Positions 8,044-16,612 of a stretch of DNA of 25,521 nt are shown here, one piece after another. The DNA comes from an uncultured Oscillibacter sp. (GTDB taxonomy: Bacteria > Bacillota > Clostridia > Oscillospirales > Oscillospiraceae). Numbering within the stretch: position 1 is the first letter of the stretch; every line of letters starts with the position of its first letter. The stretch spans positions 1-25,521 of the forward strand of contig CAJUOD010000035.1 of the NCBI GenBank assembly GCA_910587875.1, given 5' to 3'. Made by a program: the position numbers and the translations under genes. The notes under the pieces were generated by a model. It saw only the letters and a list, made by a program, of their open reading frames with translations, was not told the origin of the DNA and did no database searches.

Positions 8044-9369
8044 TTATCCCCTGCCGCAGTATTCGCAGTCGCTCCGGCGGCAGCCGCCGGAAAGCCCGAC
8101 ACACCGGTAGTCCACCGGCTTTTGGAAGGCCCCGGCCCAGAACGGGTCCGCCCAGGACCGGTCGCCCGTTCCGGAAAACACGGTAAACTGGGACAGTCGA
8201 TCCAGCAGGCGGAAATGGTAGTCCGGGTTCTTCCGGTTCAGGATATCCAGCGCGACCTTGTCCGCCAGGGAAACGCCGTATTCGACGTCCACGTCCAGCC
8301 CCGGCTCAAAGGGCACCGTGCCCGCGTCCTCCTCATTCATATAGGTATGGCTCCGCCGCTCCTCGTCGATGGCGCTGTCTATCTGCCGCCGGAAGGCGCA
8401 GCGGTAGCACACGTCGCCCTTCTCGGGAAGGCAGTAAAAGAGCTCGCCGCCCCAGGCGCGGGCCATGAAGCCCAGGGCCAGGAAGGGCGCGCCGAGGCTG
8501 TAGGCCGCGTCGCAGGCATAGGCGTTTCCCACCCGGTTGTCACAGGCGCCGAGGAACAGCGCGTCCTCCGGCGTCACCCAGTCCGCGTAGCGGCTCACAG
8601 GCACCTCCTGGATGGTCTGGTAGAACTTCCTCACCTGGGCCGACGGATTGATCCGCCGGATCCGGTCGGCCACGGCGTCCACCTTGTACCGCCCGATATC
8701 CGACAGATCGCACTGGTGGCGGCAGACGTTGTGGATCTCCATGCAGTCCCGGTCGACCAGCACGAAGCGGCCCACGCCGGAACGCGCCAGCTGAAGCGCC
8801 GCGCAGCTGCCCACAGAGCCGCAGCCCGAGACGACCACGCATTTTCCATCCATCCAGTCCGTCTCCATCAGGCCGGAGTTCCTGGAAAAGACGTCCTGCT
8901 TCAGGGTATAGACGCTCTTCTTGAGGGGTACCGGCGCGCCGTCCCGGTGCCAGCGGAACACCAGGGTTCCGTTTTCCCAGGCGCCGGAAATTTCGCCGGG
9001 ACGGGATTGCCCGCCAATCTCCCCGATCCGCGCCGCGCCCAGCTCCGGGGCCGGCTCCGCACCCTCCCAGCCCAGGATGGCATGGCAGCCGCTGTCCTCC
9101 CGGAGGAAGCCGTAGACGCTTCCCGCAAAGCCCGGCATGTTTTCCAGCGCCTCCGGCAGCAGAATTTCGTTCGCCGCCGGGGGCTTCACCTGGTCCAGCG
9201 CCCGGATAAACTCCTCCAGGCCGGGGAATTCGTCCTCTCCCATCGCCATTGCCGCCAGCTCGTCGTCTCCAATCTCCGCGTCGAGATCCAGGCGCTCAGG
9301 CTCCGGCATGGGGAGCATTCCGTCCTCCCCGGCGGGGATGTCCCGGCGGTCCTTTTCAGGCGTGCCCAT
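8044..9369 (-). CDS. E1-like (ThiF/MoeB-family) adenylating enzyme
   Basis: A 441-aa protein. The first ~165 residues are an acidic, poorly conserved N-terminal region. The E1 adenylation domain follows: nucleotide-binding GCGSVGS at 182-188, VDRD (Asp206), NVCRHQC (Asn214, Arg217), RYKVDA (Lys229) and ACDNR (Asp277), all expected catalytic or ATP-contacting positions of ThiF/E1 enzymes. A CxxC pair at 321-324 and another at 435-438 probably bind structural zinc, as in MoeB/ThiF. The family activates the C-terminus of a ubiquitin-like or other modifier by adenylation. The ATG at 9369 overlaps the JAB gene stop by one base (TGATG) behind AAAGGGGGG; a GTG three bases upstream is the alternative. 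It presumably charges the E2-like protein of this operon. Confidence 0.9.
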   Translation of the reverse strand: MGTPEKDRRDIPAGEDGMLPMPEPERLDLDAEIGDDELAAMAMGEDEFPGLEEFIRALDQVKPPAANEILLPEALENMPGFAGSVYGFLREDSGCHAILGWEGAEPAPELGAARIGEIGGQSRPGEISGAWENGTLVFRWHRDGAPVPLKKSVYTLKQDVFSRNSGLMETDWMDGKCVVVSGCGSVGSCAALQLARSGVGRFVLVDRDCMEIHNVCRHQCDLSDIGRYKVDAVADRIRRINPSAQVRKFYQTIQEVPVSRYADWVTPEDALFLGACDNRVGNAYACDAAYSLGAPFLALGFMARAWGGELFYCLPEKGDVCYRCAFRRQIDSAIDEERRSHTYMNEEDAGTVPFEPGLDVDVEYGVSLADKVALDILNRKNPDYHFRLLDRLSQFTVFSGTGDRSWADPFWAGAFQKPVDYRCVGLSGGCRRSDCEYCGRG

Positions 9370-10526
9370 CACAGCGGCCCCCCTTTCGGCATGGCTCTTC
9401 GATACTGAACTTCAATGCTGATATCCACCGATTCCTCCGCCGCCGCGGGATGTCCCCCGCCCGGAGTCTCCGCCCGCAGCCCGCCCACAGGGCGCGCCGC
9501 GGCTTTTTCCGGTTCCGCGGCCTTCTTTTCATACGTCTCAGGCACGGAAGACAGCTTGCCTCCCAACAGCGCTTTGAATACGGAAGTAAGCGGAAGGCGC
9601 TGTTTTCCCACGCGCTCCGCGTACATCTTTGATATCTGGCGAACCTCTTTCTCCACCAGGGAAGTCAAGTGTTTCGCCAACAGTCCCTTTTCCCACTCAA
9701 TCTCCTTTCCCTCGGTGACAGTCGGGCGATACGGGGCGGGAACGCCGGACACGGGAGTGGCGGAAACCGGCGGCGGAGCAGAAACACCGGATGCGGGAAC
9801 AGCGGAAACCGGCGGCGTCTTTTTTTCCTGGCTGGGCTCCGCCTGCCTGGAGTCCTGCCGCCGGTCCGCCGGGTTGATGCTCCTGGGGAGCTTCTCCGGC
9901 GGCAGCCACTTTTCCGGCTTGATACGGAGGGAACGCCGGCTCCGGCCTATCAGATCCTCCGGGGTCGCGTACTCCAGCAGCTCCCGGGGGAAGTACTCGT
10001 CCCCGTGGTCGCACCGGATGGGCATGATCTCATCTCGGAAGCAGTAGTAGAAGGTCATGCGCAGCTCCGGATCGATGTTAATCAGCATCGACAGCAGCCC
10101 GTGGGGAAAGTCCTTCAGATGGAGGCGGATGGTCCGCTCATCCGTGGAGGAAAAGTAGTCCATGCTTCCGGGGTGACGGTGCCAGAAGCCCAAAATGGTC
10201 AGCGGGTACTTGTAGAGGCAGCCGTTATAGGACGCCAAGTGGTTCACATAGTTGGTCTCCCAGGTGAAATACGCCTGCTCGTTGACCGTGTTCAAGCCAG
10301 GGTCGATGGAATCGACGATATACCAGACCCGCTTGTAAATATTTCCGATCAGGACACCCCCGGTCTCGTTGCGCCCGTTCCGCAGCACCTCTGAGAGGAT
10401 GGCCGCGTAAGCCCGGTTGGAGAGAATGGCGTGCACGCACTCCGGATTCTCCATACTGTAATCAATGTATCGCATCGGCGGCATGTATGCCGCCGATAAA
10501 TCTCTGTCTCGTCTTCGGATGCTCAA
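9369..10526 (-). CDS. JAB/JAMM (MPN) domain isopeptidase with proline-rich linker
   Basis: A 385-aa protein. The N-terminal half carries a complete JAMM zinc-metalloprotease signature: Glu54 in ETGGVLIG, then WHRHPG (His116, His118), Ser126 and Asp129, exactly HxH-x7-S-x2-D. Such enzymes cleave isopeptide bonds or trim modifier precursors. After residue ~230 comes a linker with a duplicated 14-residue Pro/Ser/Val unit, then a charged helical tail ending KGGPL. Start choice: TTG at 10526 has AAGGAG 9 nt upstream. An upstream ATG at 10577 overlaps the E2 stop (TGATG) but has no Shine-Dalgarno site and would add 17 non-conserved residues. It lies between the E2-like and E1-like genes and overlaps the latter by one base. 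Confidence 0.9.
   Translation of the reverse strand: MSIRRRDRDLSAAYMPPMRYIDYSMENPECVHAILSNRAYAAILSEVLRNGRNETGGVLIGNIYKRVWYIVDSIDPGLNTVNEQAYFTWETNYVNHLASYNGCLYKYPLTILGFWHRHPGSMDYFSSTDERTIRLHLKDFPHGLLSMLINIDPELRMTFYYCFRDEIMPIRCDHGDEYFPRELLEYATPEDLIGRSRRSLRIKPEKWLPPEKLPRSINPADRRQDSRQAEPSQEKKTPPVSAVPASGVSAPPPVSATPVSGVPAPYRPTVTEGKEIEWEKGLLAKHLTSLVEKEVRQISKMYAERVGKQRLPLTSVFKALLGGKLSSVPETYEKKAAEPEKAAARPVGGLRAETPGGGHPAAAEESVDISIEVQYRRAMPKGGPL
9735..9818 (-). repeat. Tandem 42-nt imperfect repeat in the JAB linker
   Basis: Two adjacent 42-nt units (9777-9818 and 9735-9776) encode TPPVSAVPASGVSA and PPPVSATPVSGVPA. The stretch CGGAAACCGGCGGCG recurs exactly at 9761 and 9803. They keep frame and lengthen a flexible linker. 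Confidence 0.8.
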
Positions 10527-10576
10527 AATGGCGCTCTCCTTTCTTATCCTCCGGCGGACGGTTCCGCCGCCTTCCA

Positions 10577-11356
10577 TCAGGGCATCTTCAGGCCGCGGAA
10601 GTGCTCGTCGTCGCACCAGGCGTTCCACAGCTTCTTGTTGTGCAGACCCACCTCAAAGTGCAGCGCCCAGTCTCCCGCCCAGGCCGCCACCTGTACGGCG
10701 GAGGTGATCTCTTTGACGCCGTCCTTCACATCCTTTGTGGTCCGGGTACACAGGTAGGTGTACACTTTCCCGTCGACGTTGGTGGCCTTCAAAAGATGGG
10801 GCACGCCGGGCCGCCCCGCAGCCAGAGCCCGGGCCTTCAGGATATCCTCAGAGGGTTTTCCCAGCAGCAGCACCCGAATGGAGCCGCCATAGTTGTTGTT
10901 GTTGGGATGGTCCTTCATATACCGCAGCATAAACTGCCAGGGCTCGCAGGAGCCCCCTATTTTCAATTCAATCACCCAAAACATGTCCCCGGACTGAGGC
11001 ATAAAGTTGTATTTCGCCTGGGGATGCTGCCGCTGCATATTGGCCACCTCGGCCTGGAACAGCCTCTGGTTTTTGGCATACCACTGGTCGGGATGGTTCG
11101 CGCAGCTCTCGGACAGGGAGGGGGCGGCAAAGGTCCCCTCCGAGATCTTGGTCCCGTTGCCGCCCCCGGTGATCGTGTCTCCCTGGCGAATGCTGCCCTG
11201 GTGGATGACGCCCTCATTATCCATAAAAAACTCCTCATTATTGAGCATGGATTCCGACATCCGCTCAATCCACTCGCTGTCCGTCGCCGGCGTTCCGGCA
11301 AAGGCGCCGCAGCTCAGCTTGTTCCCGTTCGCAACCATCCGCAGATTCTGTTTCAT
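10577..11356 (-). CDS. E2-like (UBC-fold) conjugating protein
   Basis: A 259-aa protein. The first ~90 residues are glycine-rich and of unknown fold. Residues ~95-259 have the order of bacterial E2-like domains: an initial helix (NQRLFQAEVANMQRQ), a strand with FWVIELK, WQFMLRYMKDHP in the position of the E2 'YP..YP' segment, GVPHLL, then YLC with candidate active Cys203, and a closing helix with AAWAGDW. Assignment rests on this order and on the neighbouring JAB and E1 genes; sequence alone is weak. The E2 would accept the activated modifier from the E1 onto Cys203. The ATG at 11356 lies 11 nt after AAGGAG; a TTG at 11380 is less likely. A 47-nt gap separates it from the AAA+ gene. Confidence 0.65.
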   Translation of the reverse strand: MKQNLRMVANGNKLSCGAFAGTPATDSEWIERMSESMLNNEEFFMDNEGVIHQGSIRQGDTITGGGNGTKISEGTFAAPSLSESCANHPDQWYAKNQRLFQAEVANMQRQHPQAKYNFMPQSGDMFWVIELKIGGSCEPWQFMLRYMKDHPNNNNYGGSIRVLLLGKPSEDILKARALAAGRPGVPHLLKATNVDGKVYTYLCTRTTKDVKDGVKEITSAVQVAAWAGDWALHFEVGLHNKKLWNAWCDDEHFRGLKMP

Positions 11357-11403
11357 CTCTAAATACACTCCTTCAATCAACTTATTGCCCTGATAAAGCC
11401 CCT

Positions 11404-14400
11404 TCAGGCGCCGCCGATCTCAAGGCCGGCAAAATCCTCCTCCGTAATCAGGGAGAGCTCCTCCTCGGTGGGGTTCTCTATCCGCGCGATGCGGTCCGCC
11501 TGATTGGCGTGGAGCTTCTCAAAAAGGTTCCGGACAAACCGGGCGTTTCCAAAATCCTCTCCGGCATGGCACAGCGCTCCCGCGATCACCCGGCCGGTCC
11601 GGGCCTTCGCCTCCTCCGTCATGGCGTAGCCCTGGGTCCTGCAGTACCCCGCCATAATCTCCTCCAGCTGCTCCTGGGAGTAGTCCGGGAAGTAGAAGTA
11701 CTTCTGAAACCGCTCCTTCAGCCCCGGGTTCGACTGGATGAAGCCCCGCATTTTATCCGGGTAGCCCGCCACAATCACCGCCATTTCTCCATTGTGATCC
11801 TCCATTCCCTTTAAAATGGTATCAATGGCCCGCTGGCCGAAATCGTTCTCCCCTCCCTCGCTGAGCGTGTAGGCCTCGTCGATGAAGAGAACGCCTCCTA
11901 CCGCCTCGTCGATGGCGGCCTGCGTTTTCAGCTCCGTCTGTCCTATATAGCCGCCCACAAGGTCGGCCCGGCTCTTTTCCACCATCTGGCCCCGGGGCAG
12001 GATCCCGACGGAGCGGTACAGCTCTCCGATCAGGCGGGCCACCGTGGTCTTGCCGGTGCCGGGATTTCCCTGAAAGACCATGTGCAGGCCCACCTTGGGC
12101 ACGGGGAGGCCCTTCTTCCGGCGCAGCTGCCCGACCCGCTCCTGGTTGATGAGCTTCCGCACGTCCCGCTTGATCTCCTCCAGCCCGCAAAGGGCGTTGA
12201 GCTCCGCCATGATCCGCTCCGGGTCCGGCTCGTACGCCGGCAGGGACTCCCGCAGCCGGGAGGGAACATCCTCCGGAAGAAATACGCGGCGCGCCGGGTC
12301 CTCCGGGGAAATGCCCTGCCTCCCGCACCGATCCCGGCGCAGGGAGTTCATCTCCTCCAGAAGCCGCTCCATCCTGCGGGCGTTGCCGGTGTTCTCCGTG
12401 CGGGAGATGTAGATGTACTCGCAGACCCGTTTCAGGAGGGCGTCCGTCTCCGCCGCCGCCGTCAGAGGCGGGCGGCTGTTCGCCATCATCCTGTGCAGGA
12501 TCTCAAACAGCTGCGGCCCGGTGTAGGAGGGCATTTCCACGATCTCGAAGCGGCTCTCGGCGCCCGGGTCCAGCTTTAAAAAGTCCGCCTTCTTGCTGGG
12601 ATAGACCGCGAAGACGGCCATAAAGGGATGCGCGGCGTCTGTCAGAGGATTCATAAACGCCTCCAGCGCCCCGGCGCCGTCGAAGTGATTGGTCACCAGC
12701 TGGTGGGCCTCGTCCAGAAAGAGCAGCCCCTTGCGGTCCTGGGCCTCCCGGATATACTCCAGCACCTTCTCCTGCGTTCCGCCCGAGTAGGAGCTGGCCA
12801 GAGCGCTTCCCGAGATGACAATGGGCTCCGGGGTCCCCAGCAGGTGAAAGTGGTGATAGAGCCGGGCCAGGAGCTCGGCGAAGGAGGTCTTTCCCGTGCC
12901 GGGCTCCCCCACCAGAAGCAGGGGGCGCAGGCGGATGTCGCTCTCGCTGCCGCCGTTGGCACGCCGCTCCTCGATTTCCTGGGCCTTGTCCGTGAAGTAG
13001 CGCTCCGCCCAGTCCATTCCCACAAACCGCTCCCGCAGTTCCTTGAGGACCCGGGAGAGGGAGCCCCCGGCGTCCTGGGGAACAAACCACGAGTGGTCCA
13101 CCTTGTCCGTGTAAAAACAGTCCTCCGTCACCACGCCGTCCTCCGATCTGCCGCAGGCCGCCCGCGCCAGCGTTTCCATGTCCCCGGCGTTGCCGAAGCG
13201 GCGGCGGTCGCGCTCCTGGTAGAGCCGCGTGACAAAGCAGCTTAAGGGACGTGCTGTTACGTCCTCAAACAGGCGCTCCTCCGTCAGCTCCGGGGCGAGC
13301 CGGCAGCCGTTTTCCTCAATGGCGCCGATTAAAATGCGCTCCAGCAGTTCCGGCTTGTAATCGTCAATCACAACCATGGCGCCGTCTCCAAAGCGCCGGT
13401 AGAAGCCCGCATCCAGCTTGAACACCGCCTCCATTTCATCCTTGTACCCCGCGAGGACCACGGAAAAATGCCGGTTGGGATCGGTCATGGCGCCGTTCAG
13501 CGTGGAGATCACCTCCGCGCCCGTGCCGTCGTTGTTTACCCCGCCGTCCTTCCGCCCCAGGGCGTGGGCCTCGTCAATGAAGAGCACGCCCTCCTCGGCC
13601 CGGCTGACACAGCGCATGGTCGCCCTCGGCGTCCCGGCCACATAGCTGCTGGTCAGGGCTCCTCTCGTGACCTCCACGGTGGCGCCGGACTTCAATATCC
13701 CGTGCTCCCGGAGCGCCTCGCCGATTAGGCGGGCGATGGTGCTCTTCCCCACTCCGGGGCTTCCCAACAGGACAAAATTGGGAACCGGCGGACGGGGCCC
13801 CTCCTCGGGAGGCGCTGTGCTGAAGCGGCGGACGGTCCAGTCCGGCTTCTCCCTCCGGGGTGCATCCTCCCTATGGCGGCGGCGGTACACCTCGCACTCC
13901 GCGATCGCCCGGGACACCGCCTCATAGGCCGCCTCCCAGCCGGGCCGCCTCAGGCGCTCCAGGGCGGGCTCCCTGTCCCGGTCCGGCTTCCCCCAGATCC
14001 GGTCCACGGCTCTCGCCGTCAGCTCCACCGGCTCTGATCCCGGCTGCTTCTCCACATACGTCTGGAGCTGGCCCGCCAGCTGGCGCATATACTCCGCCGT
14101 CCCGTCTATCCGTCCGGATTTCTCCCGTGCGTCGCAGCAGCGGCTGCAGTACAGAATCTCCGAAACGATATCCTCCAGCTCCCTGTATTGGAACGTGATT
14201 CTCCTGCCCTGGCCCTCTGTTCCGACAAGGCGCAGCCGCAGCAGCAGATTCCGAATCTCATCCTCTCCGGGGAGGCCCAGCTCAAAGCAGTTGACGGGGT
14301 TCAGGAAGCGCGCGCCGTCCGGTCCGGCGCAGACGAACTTCGGCGCCAGCCCCAGGTTCTCCAAGCGGTTTATCAGGACGTCGGCGGACTGCATGGTATC

Positions 14401-15048
14401 CGGGGCCATCAGCAGGCAGAGGTTGCTGACGCCCCCGCTGCTCCGCGCCTGTTCCCAGACGTTGAGGATATCGTCCCTCAGCGCCGCCACCCGGCCCAGG
14501 TCGCTGCTGTACAGGTTGTAGAAAATAACGGCCATCCGGCTCTCGGGGTCCAGCATCAGGGGGGTGATGAGCGTCATGAACGTCTCGATTCTCATCGCGC
14601 GGAGGGAATAGCGCACCTGCCTGGGCTCCGCCCGCTCCTCCGGCCCGTCGGGCTTCGGGTCCTCTGAGCCCGGCGCGTCCCCCGGGCGGTAGCGCCGCCG
14701 GCGCACCATGGACGCCAGCCCGCCGTTCCGGGCCTCCTGCCGGATGGCCGGACGGGCGCGCTCCCCGCCGCCCTCGTCCTCCGTCGGGTCCCCGCCCGCG
14801 GGCATCGGCGTCCCCTTGTTCTCGCCGAAGAAGAAGCGGGCGCTTTCGGGATCCAGGCAGTACGCGCCCTTGGTCGCCGCGTCTCCATAGAAGATGACGT
14901 GCCGGTATCCCCGGCTCTTTAAATACTTGAGCAGGAACTGCTCGCTGGAGCGGACGGTCAGGTCTCCGCAGTATATGCTGTCGTTGGTGTTGCCGTAGAG
15001 GACAAAGGTCCTCGACCGCTCTCTATGTGTCTCCAGGAACGCCCTCAT
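11404..15048 (-). CDS. Giant AAA+ ATPase with three CbbX/EccA-like modules
   Basis: A 1214-aa protein. Three AAA+ modules are visible: Walker A GSPGVGKST (Lys435) with Walker B FIDEAH (Asp492-Glu493); GEPGTGKTS (Lys720) with FLDEAH (Asp779-Glu780); and GNPGTGKTT (Lys1000) with FIDEAY (Asp1057-Glu1058). Their ~280-residue spacing and the pore-loop-like SSYVAGT, SSYSGGT and GGYIGQT segments match the CbbX/CfxQ/EccA class of remodelling ATPases. Residues 1-~350 look like a further AAA+-type module without a P-loop (FVLYGNTNDS at ~12, a hydrophobic strand AVIFYN, then NLCLLMAPD). The ATG at 15048 follows GGGGTG; a GTG at 15057 is possible. It probably remodels or unfolds a partner in this operon. 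Confidence 0.93.
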   Translation of the reverse strand: MRAFLETHRERSRTFVLYGNTNDSIYCGDLTVRSSEQFLLKYLKSRGYRHVIFYGDAATKGAYCLDPESARFFFGENKGTPMPAGGDPTEDEGGGERARPAIRQEARNGGLASMVRRRRYRPGDAPGSEDPKPDGPEERAEPRQVRYSLRAMRIETFMTLITPLMLDPESRMAVIFYNLYSSDLGRVAALRDDILNVWEQARSSGGVSNLCLLMAPDTMQSADVLINRLENLGLAPKFVCAGPDGARFLNPVNCFELGLPGEDEIRNLLLRLRLVGTEGQGRRITFQYRELEDIVSEILYCSRCCDAREKSGRIDGTAEYMRQLAGQLQTYVEKQPGSEPVELTARAVDRIWGKPDRDREPALERLRRPGWEAAYEAVSRAIAECEVYRRRHREDAPRREKPDWTVRRFSTAPPEEGPRPPVPNFVLLGSPGVGKSTIARLIGEALREHGILKSGATVEVTRGALTSSYVAGTPRATMRCVSRAEEGVLFIDEAHALGRKDGGVNNDGTGAEVISTLNGAMTDPNRHFSVVLAGYKDEMEAVFKLDAGFYRRFGDGAMVVIDDYKPELLERILIGAIEENGCRLAPELTEERLFEDVTARPLSCFVTRLYQERDRRRFGNAGDMETLARAACGRSEDGVVTEDCFYTDKVDHSWFVPQDAGGSLSRVLKELRERFVGMDWAERYFTDKAQEIEERRANGGSESDIRLRPLLLVGEPGTGKTSFAELLARLYHHFHLLGTPEPIVISGSALASSYSGGTQEKVLEYIREAQDRKGLLFLDEAHQLVTNHFDGAGALEAFMNPLTDAAHPFMAVFAVYPSKKADFLKLDPGAESRFEIVEMPSYTGPQLFEILHRMMANSRPPLTAAAETDALLKRVCEYIYISRTENTGNARRMERLLEEMNSLRRDRCGRQGISPEDPARRVFLPEDVPSRLRESLPAYEPDPERIMAELNALCGLEEIKRDVRKLINQERVGQLRRKKGLPVPKVGLHMVFQGNPGTGKTTVARLIGELYRSVGILPRGQMVEKSRADLVGGYIGQTELKTQAAIDEAVGGVLFIDEAYTLSEGGENDFGQRAIDTILKGMEDHNGEMAVIVAGYPDKMRGFIQSNPGLKERFQKYFYFPDYSQEQLEEIMAGYCRTQGYAMTEEAKARTGRVIAGALCHAGEDFGNARFVRNLFEKLHANQADRIARIENPTEEELSLITEEDFAGLEIGGA

Positions 15049-15064
15049 CGCAATCACCCCGCAA

Positions 15065-16579
15065 TTATTCCAGGATTTCTCCGGCGGACGCCCGGTCCCG
15101 CGTTACTCTCCGCGCCGCCGGGAGGTCCCGGACAGACTGCATGCTGTCCATTGTCTTATCCTCCGCCTCCCGGTCGAAGCATCCGGCGCACTCCAGCCGG
15201 CCCCGCAGGCCCTTTTGCTCCAGGGCGCCGATCATGCCCGCCCGGAGGGCCCGCTTTTCGTCTTCCGTAACCGGCCTCCCGTTGGCGTAATAGAACATTA
15301 CCTCCATGGCCATCTGACCGGCTTCCGCCGGGTCGCCGCCCTCGTCCAGCGACACGGCAATCGTATTCCCGCTGACCGGCTCGCTGCAGTGCAGCACCAG
15401 CTTCTGCGTCGCGTCGTCCCCGGCGGTCTGGGCCCAGTCGATGGCATAGCCCTGCTCCTTCATGTAGCCGCTCACGGCCTCCAGCGCGTGGAGGCGCTCA
15501 TAATAGTGGAGCAGCTCCCTGTGGCCGGCCTGTATCATCTCCTCGGCCTGCGGCTCCAGCTCCTCCTCCACCTCCTTCAGCAGGAGCTGGAGCTTTCCCA
15601 CGCCGTACCGGCGTCCCTCCGGGCCGCGCAGCCGGGCCAGCATATCCTGAACGCGGCCCAGGGTCCGCTCAAAGCCCCCCTGGGTAAAATCATCCAGGTA
15701 TTCCTCCACGGAGCCATACAGCGGATCTTCAAAGACCACCCGGCGCTGGCTCTCCAGCTCGCCGGCGAGGCCCTCCAGGCGGGACTCCAGCGCGATGAAC
15801 GCCTCGTCGGCCTCCAGGCGCTTCTGCTCCTCCTCCACAGCCAGGCTGGCGCCCCGGGAGATGCTCTGCCGCGCCGCGGCAATGGCCATCTCAAAGGCGC
15901 CTTCCTCCACCGCCCGCGCCGCCGTCTCGCAGGAGCGGGCCACAGCGGCGGTACGGAGCCGGAACTCTTCTCCTCCGGAGCCCTCCAGCGACTGAAGCAG
16001 CCGCACGGTAGCCTCCGCGTCCCGCAGGAACTCCCGCGCCATGGCCTGCTGTCCCGCCCGGGCGGCGGCGGTGCCGGACTTCCAGTCCAGAAGCTCCTCC
16101 TTCGCCTGCTGGGCCTCCTGAAGGGCGGCCATGGCGGCGGAAACCTCCTCCCGGCCCTCTCTTTGAATCCGGGCCAGCGCCTCCTCCCGCGCGGCGCCCA
16201 GCGCCCGTCCGCGCTCCTCCCGCGCCTGCCGGAGCAGGCGGTCCAGCTGTTCCGGGTCCCGGGACTCCGCTGCCGCCTGGCGGAGGCGGTCGGAGAACCC
16301 GCGCATCTGCGCCTCCAGCTCCTCACAGCGCTGGGCGCCGCGCGCGGACTGGCTGTCCATCGCCGTGCGGAGCCTGTCGTACAAATCCGAGAGCTCCTTG
16401 CTGCAGCGATCCACCTTCAGCGAGCTCTCCCTGCGGTTTTCCCTGGATCGTAGCGCCGAGCTTCCCAGCGCCGCCAGCCCCGCCGCGCCGCCGATAACCG
16501 CCGCGCCCGCCAGAATATAGGGCAGTGCGCCTGCCAGCAGCACGCCGCCAACGATAATCCCTCCGGCTTCTCCGCTCAT
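15065..16579 (-). CDS. Membrane-anchored coiled-coil protein, paralogue of the next upstream gene
   Basis: A 504-aa protein. Residues ~6-40 are a glycine-rich hydrophobic stretch (GGIIVGGVLLAGALPYILAG and on) that could form a membrane hairpin at the N-terminus. Residues ~48-300 are heavily charged coiled coil (many AREE, EELEAQ and KEELL heptads). The C-terminal ~150 residues are a mixed domain beginning near GYMKEQGYAIDW, with a tail containing CAGC. Several segments align with the 446-aa protein encoded just upstream, so the two look like diverged duplicates. Ribosome site GGGAGAGG precedes the ATG. Function unknown; a scaffold linking the membrane to the cytosolic ATPases is plausible. 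Confidence 0.8.
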   Translation of the reverse strand: MSGEAGGIIVGGVLLAGALPYILAGAAVIGGAAGLAALGSSALRSRENRRESSLKVDRCSKELSDLYDRLRTAMDSQSARGAQRCEELEAQMRGFSDRLRQAAAESRDPEQLDRLLRQAREERGRALGAAREEALARIQREGREEVSAAMAALQEAQQAKEELLDWKSGTAAARAGQQAMAREFLRDAEATVRLLQSLEGSGGEEFRLRTAAVARSCETAARAVEEGAFEMAIAAARQSISRGASLAVEEEQKRLEADEAFIALESRLEGLAGELESQRRVVFEDPLYGSVEEYLDDFTQGGFERTLGRVQDMLARLRGPEGRRYGVGKLQLLLKEVEEELEPQAEEMIQAGHRELLHYYERLHALEAVSGYMKEQGYAIDWAQTAGDDATQKLVLHCSEPVSGNTIAVSLDEGGDPAEAGQMAMEVMFYYANGRPVTEDEKRALRAGMIGALEQKGLRGRLECAGCFDREAEDKTMDSMQSVRDLPAARRVTRDRASAGEILE

Positions 16580-16612
16580 ACCTCTCCCATCCTTTCCGCC
16601 GGGCCAAGGCCC

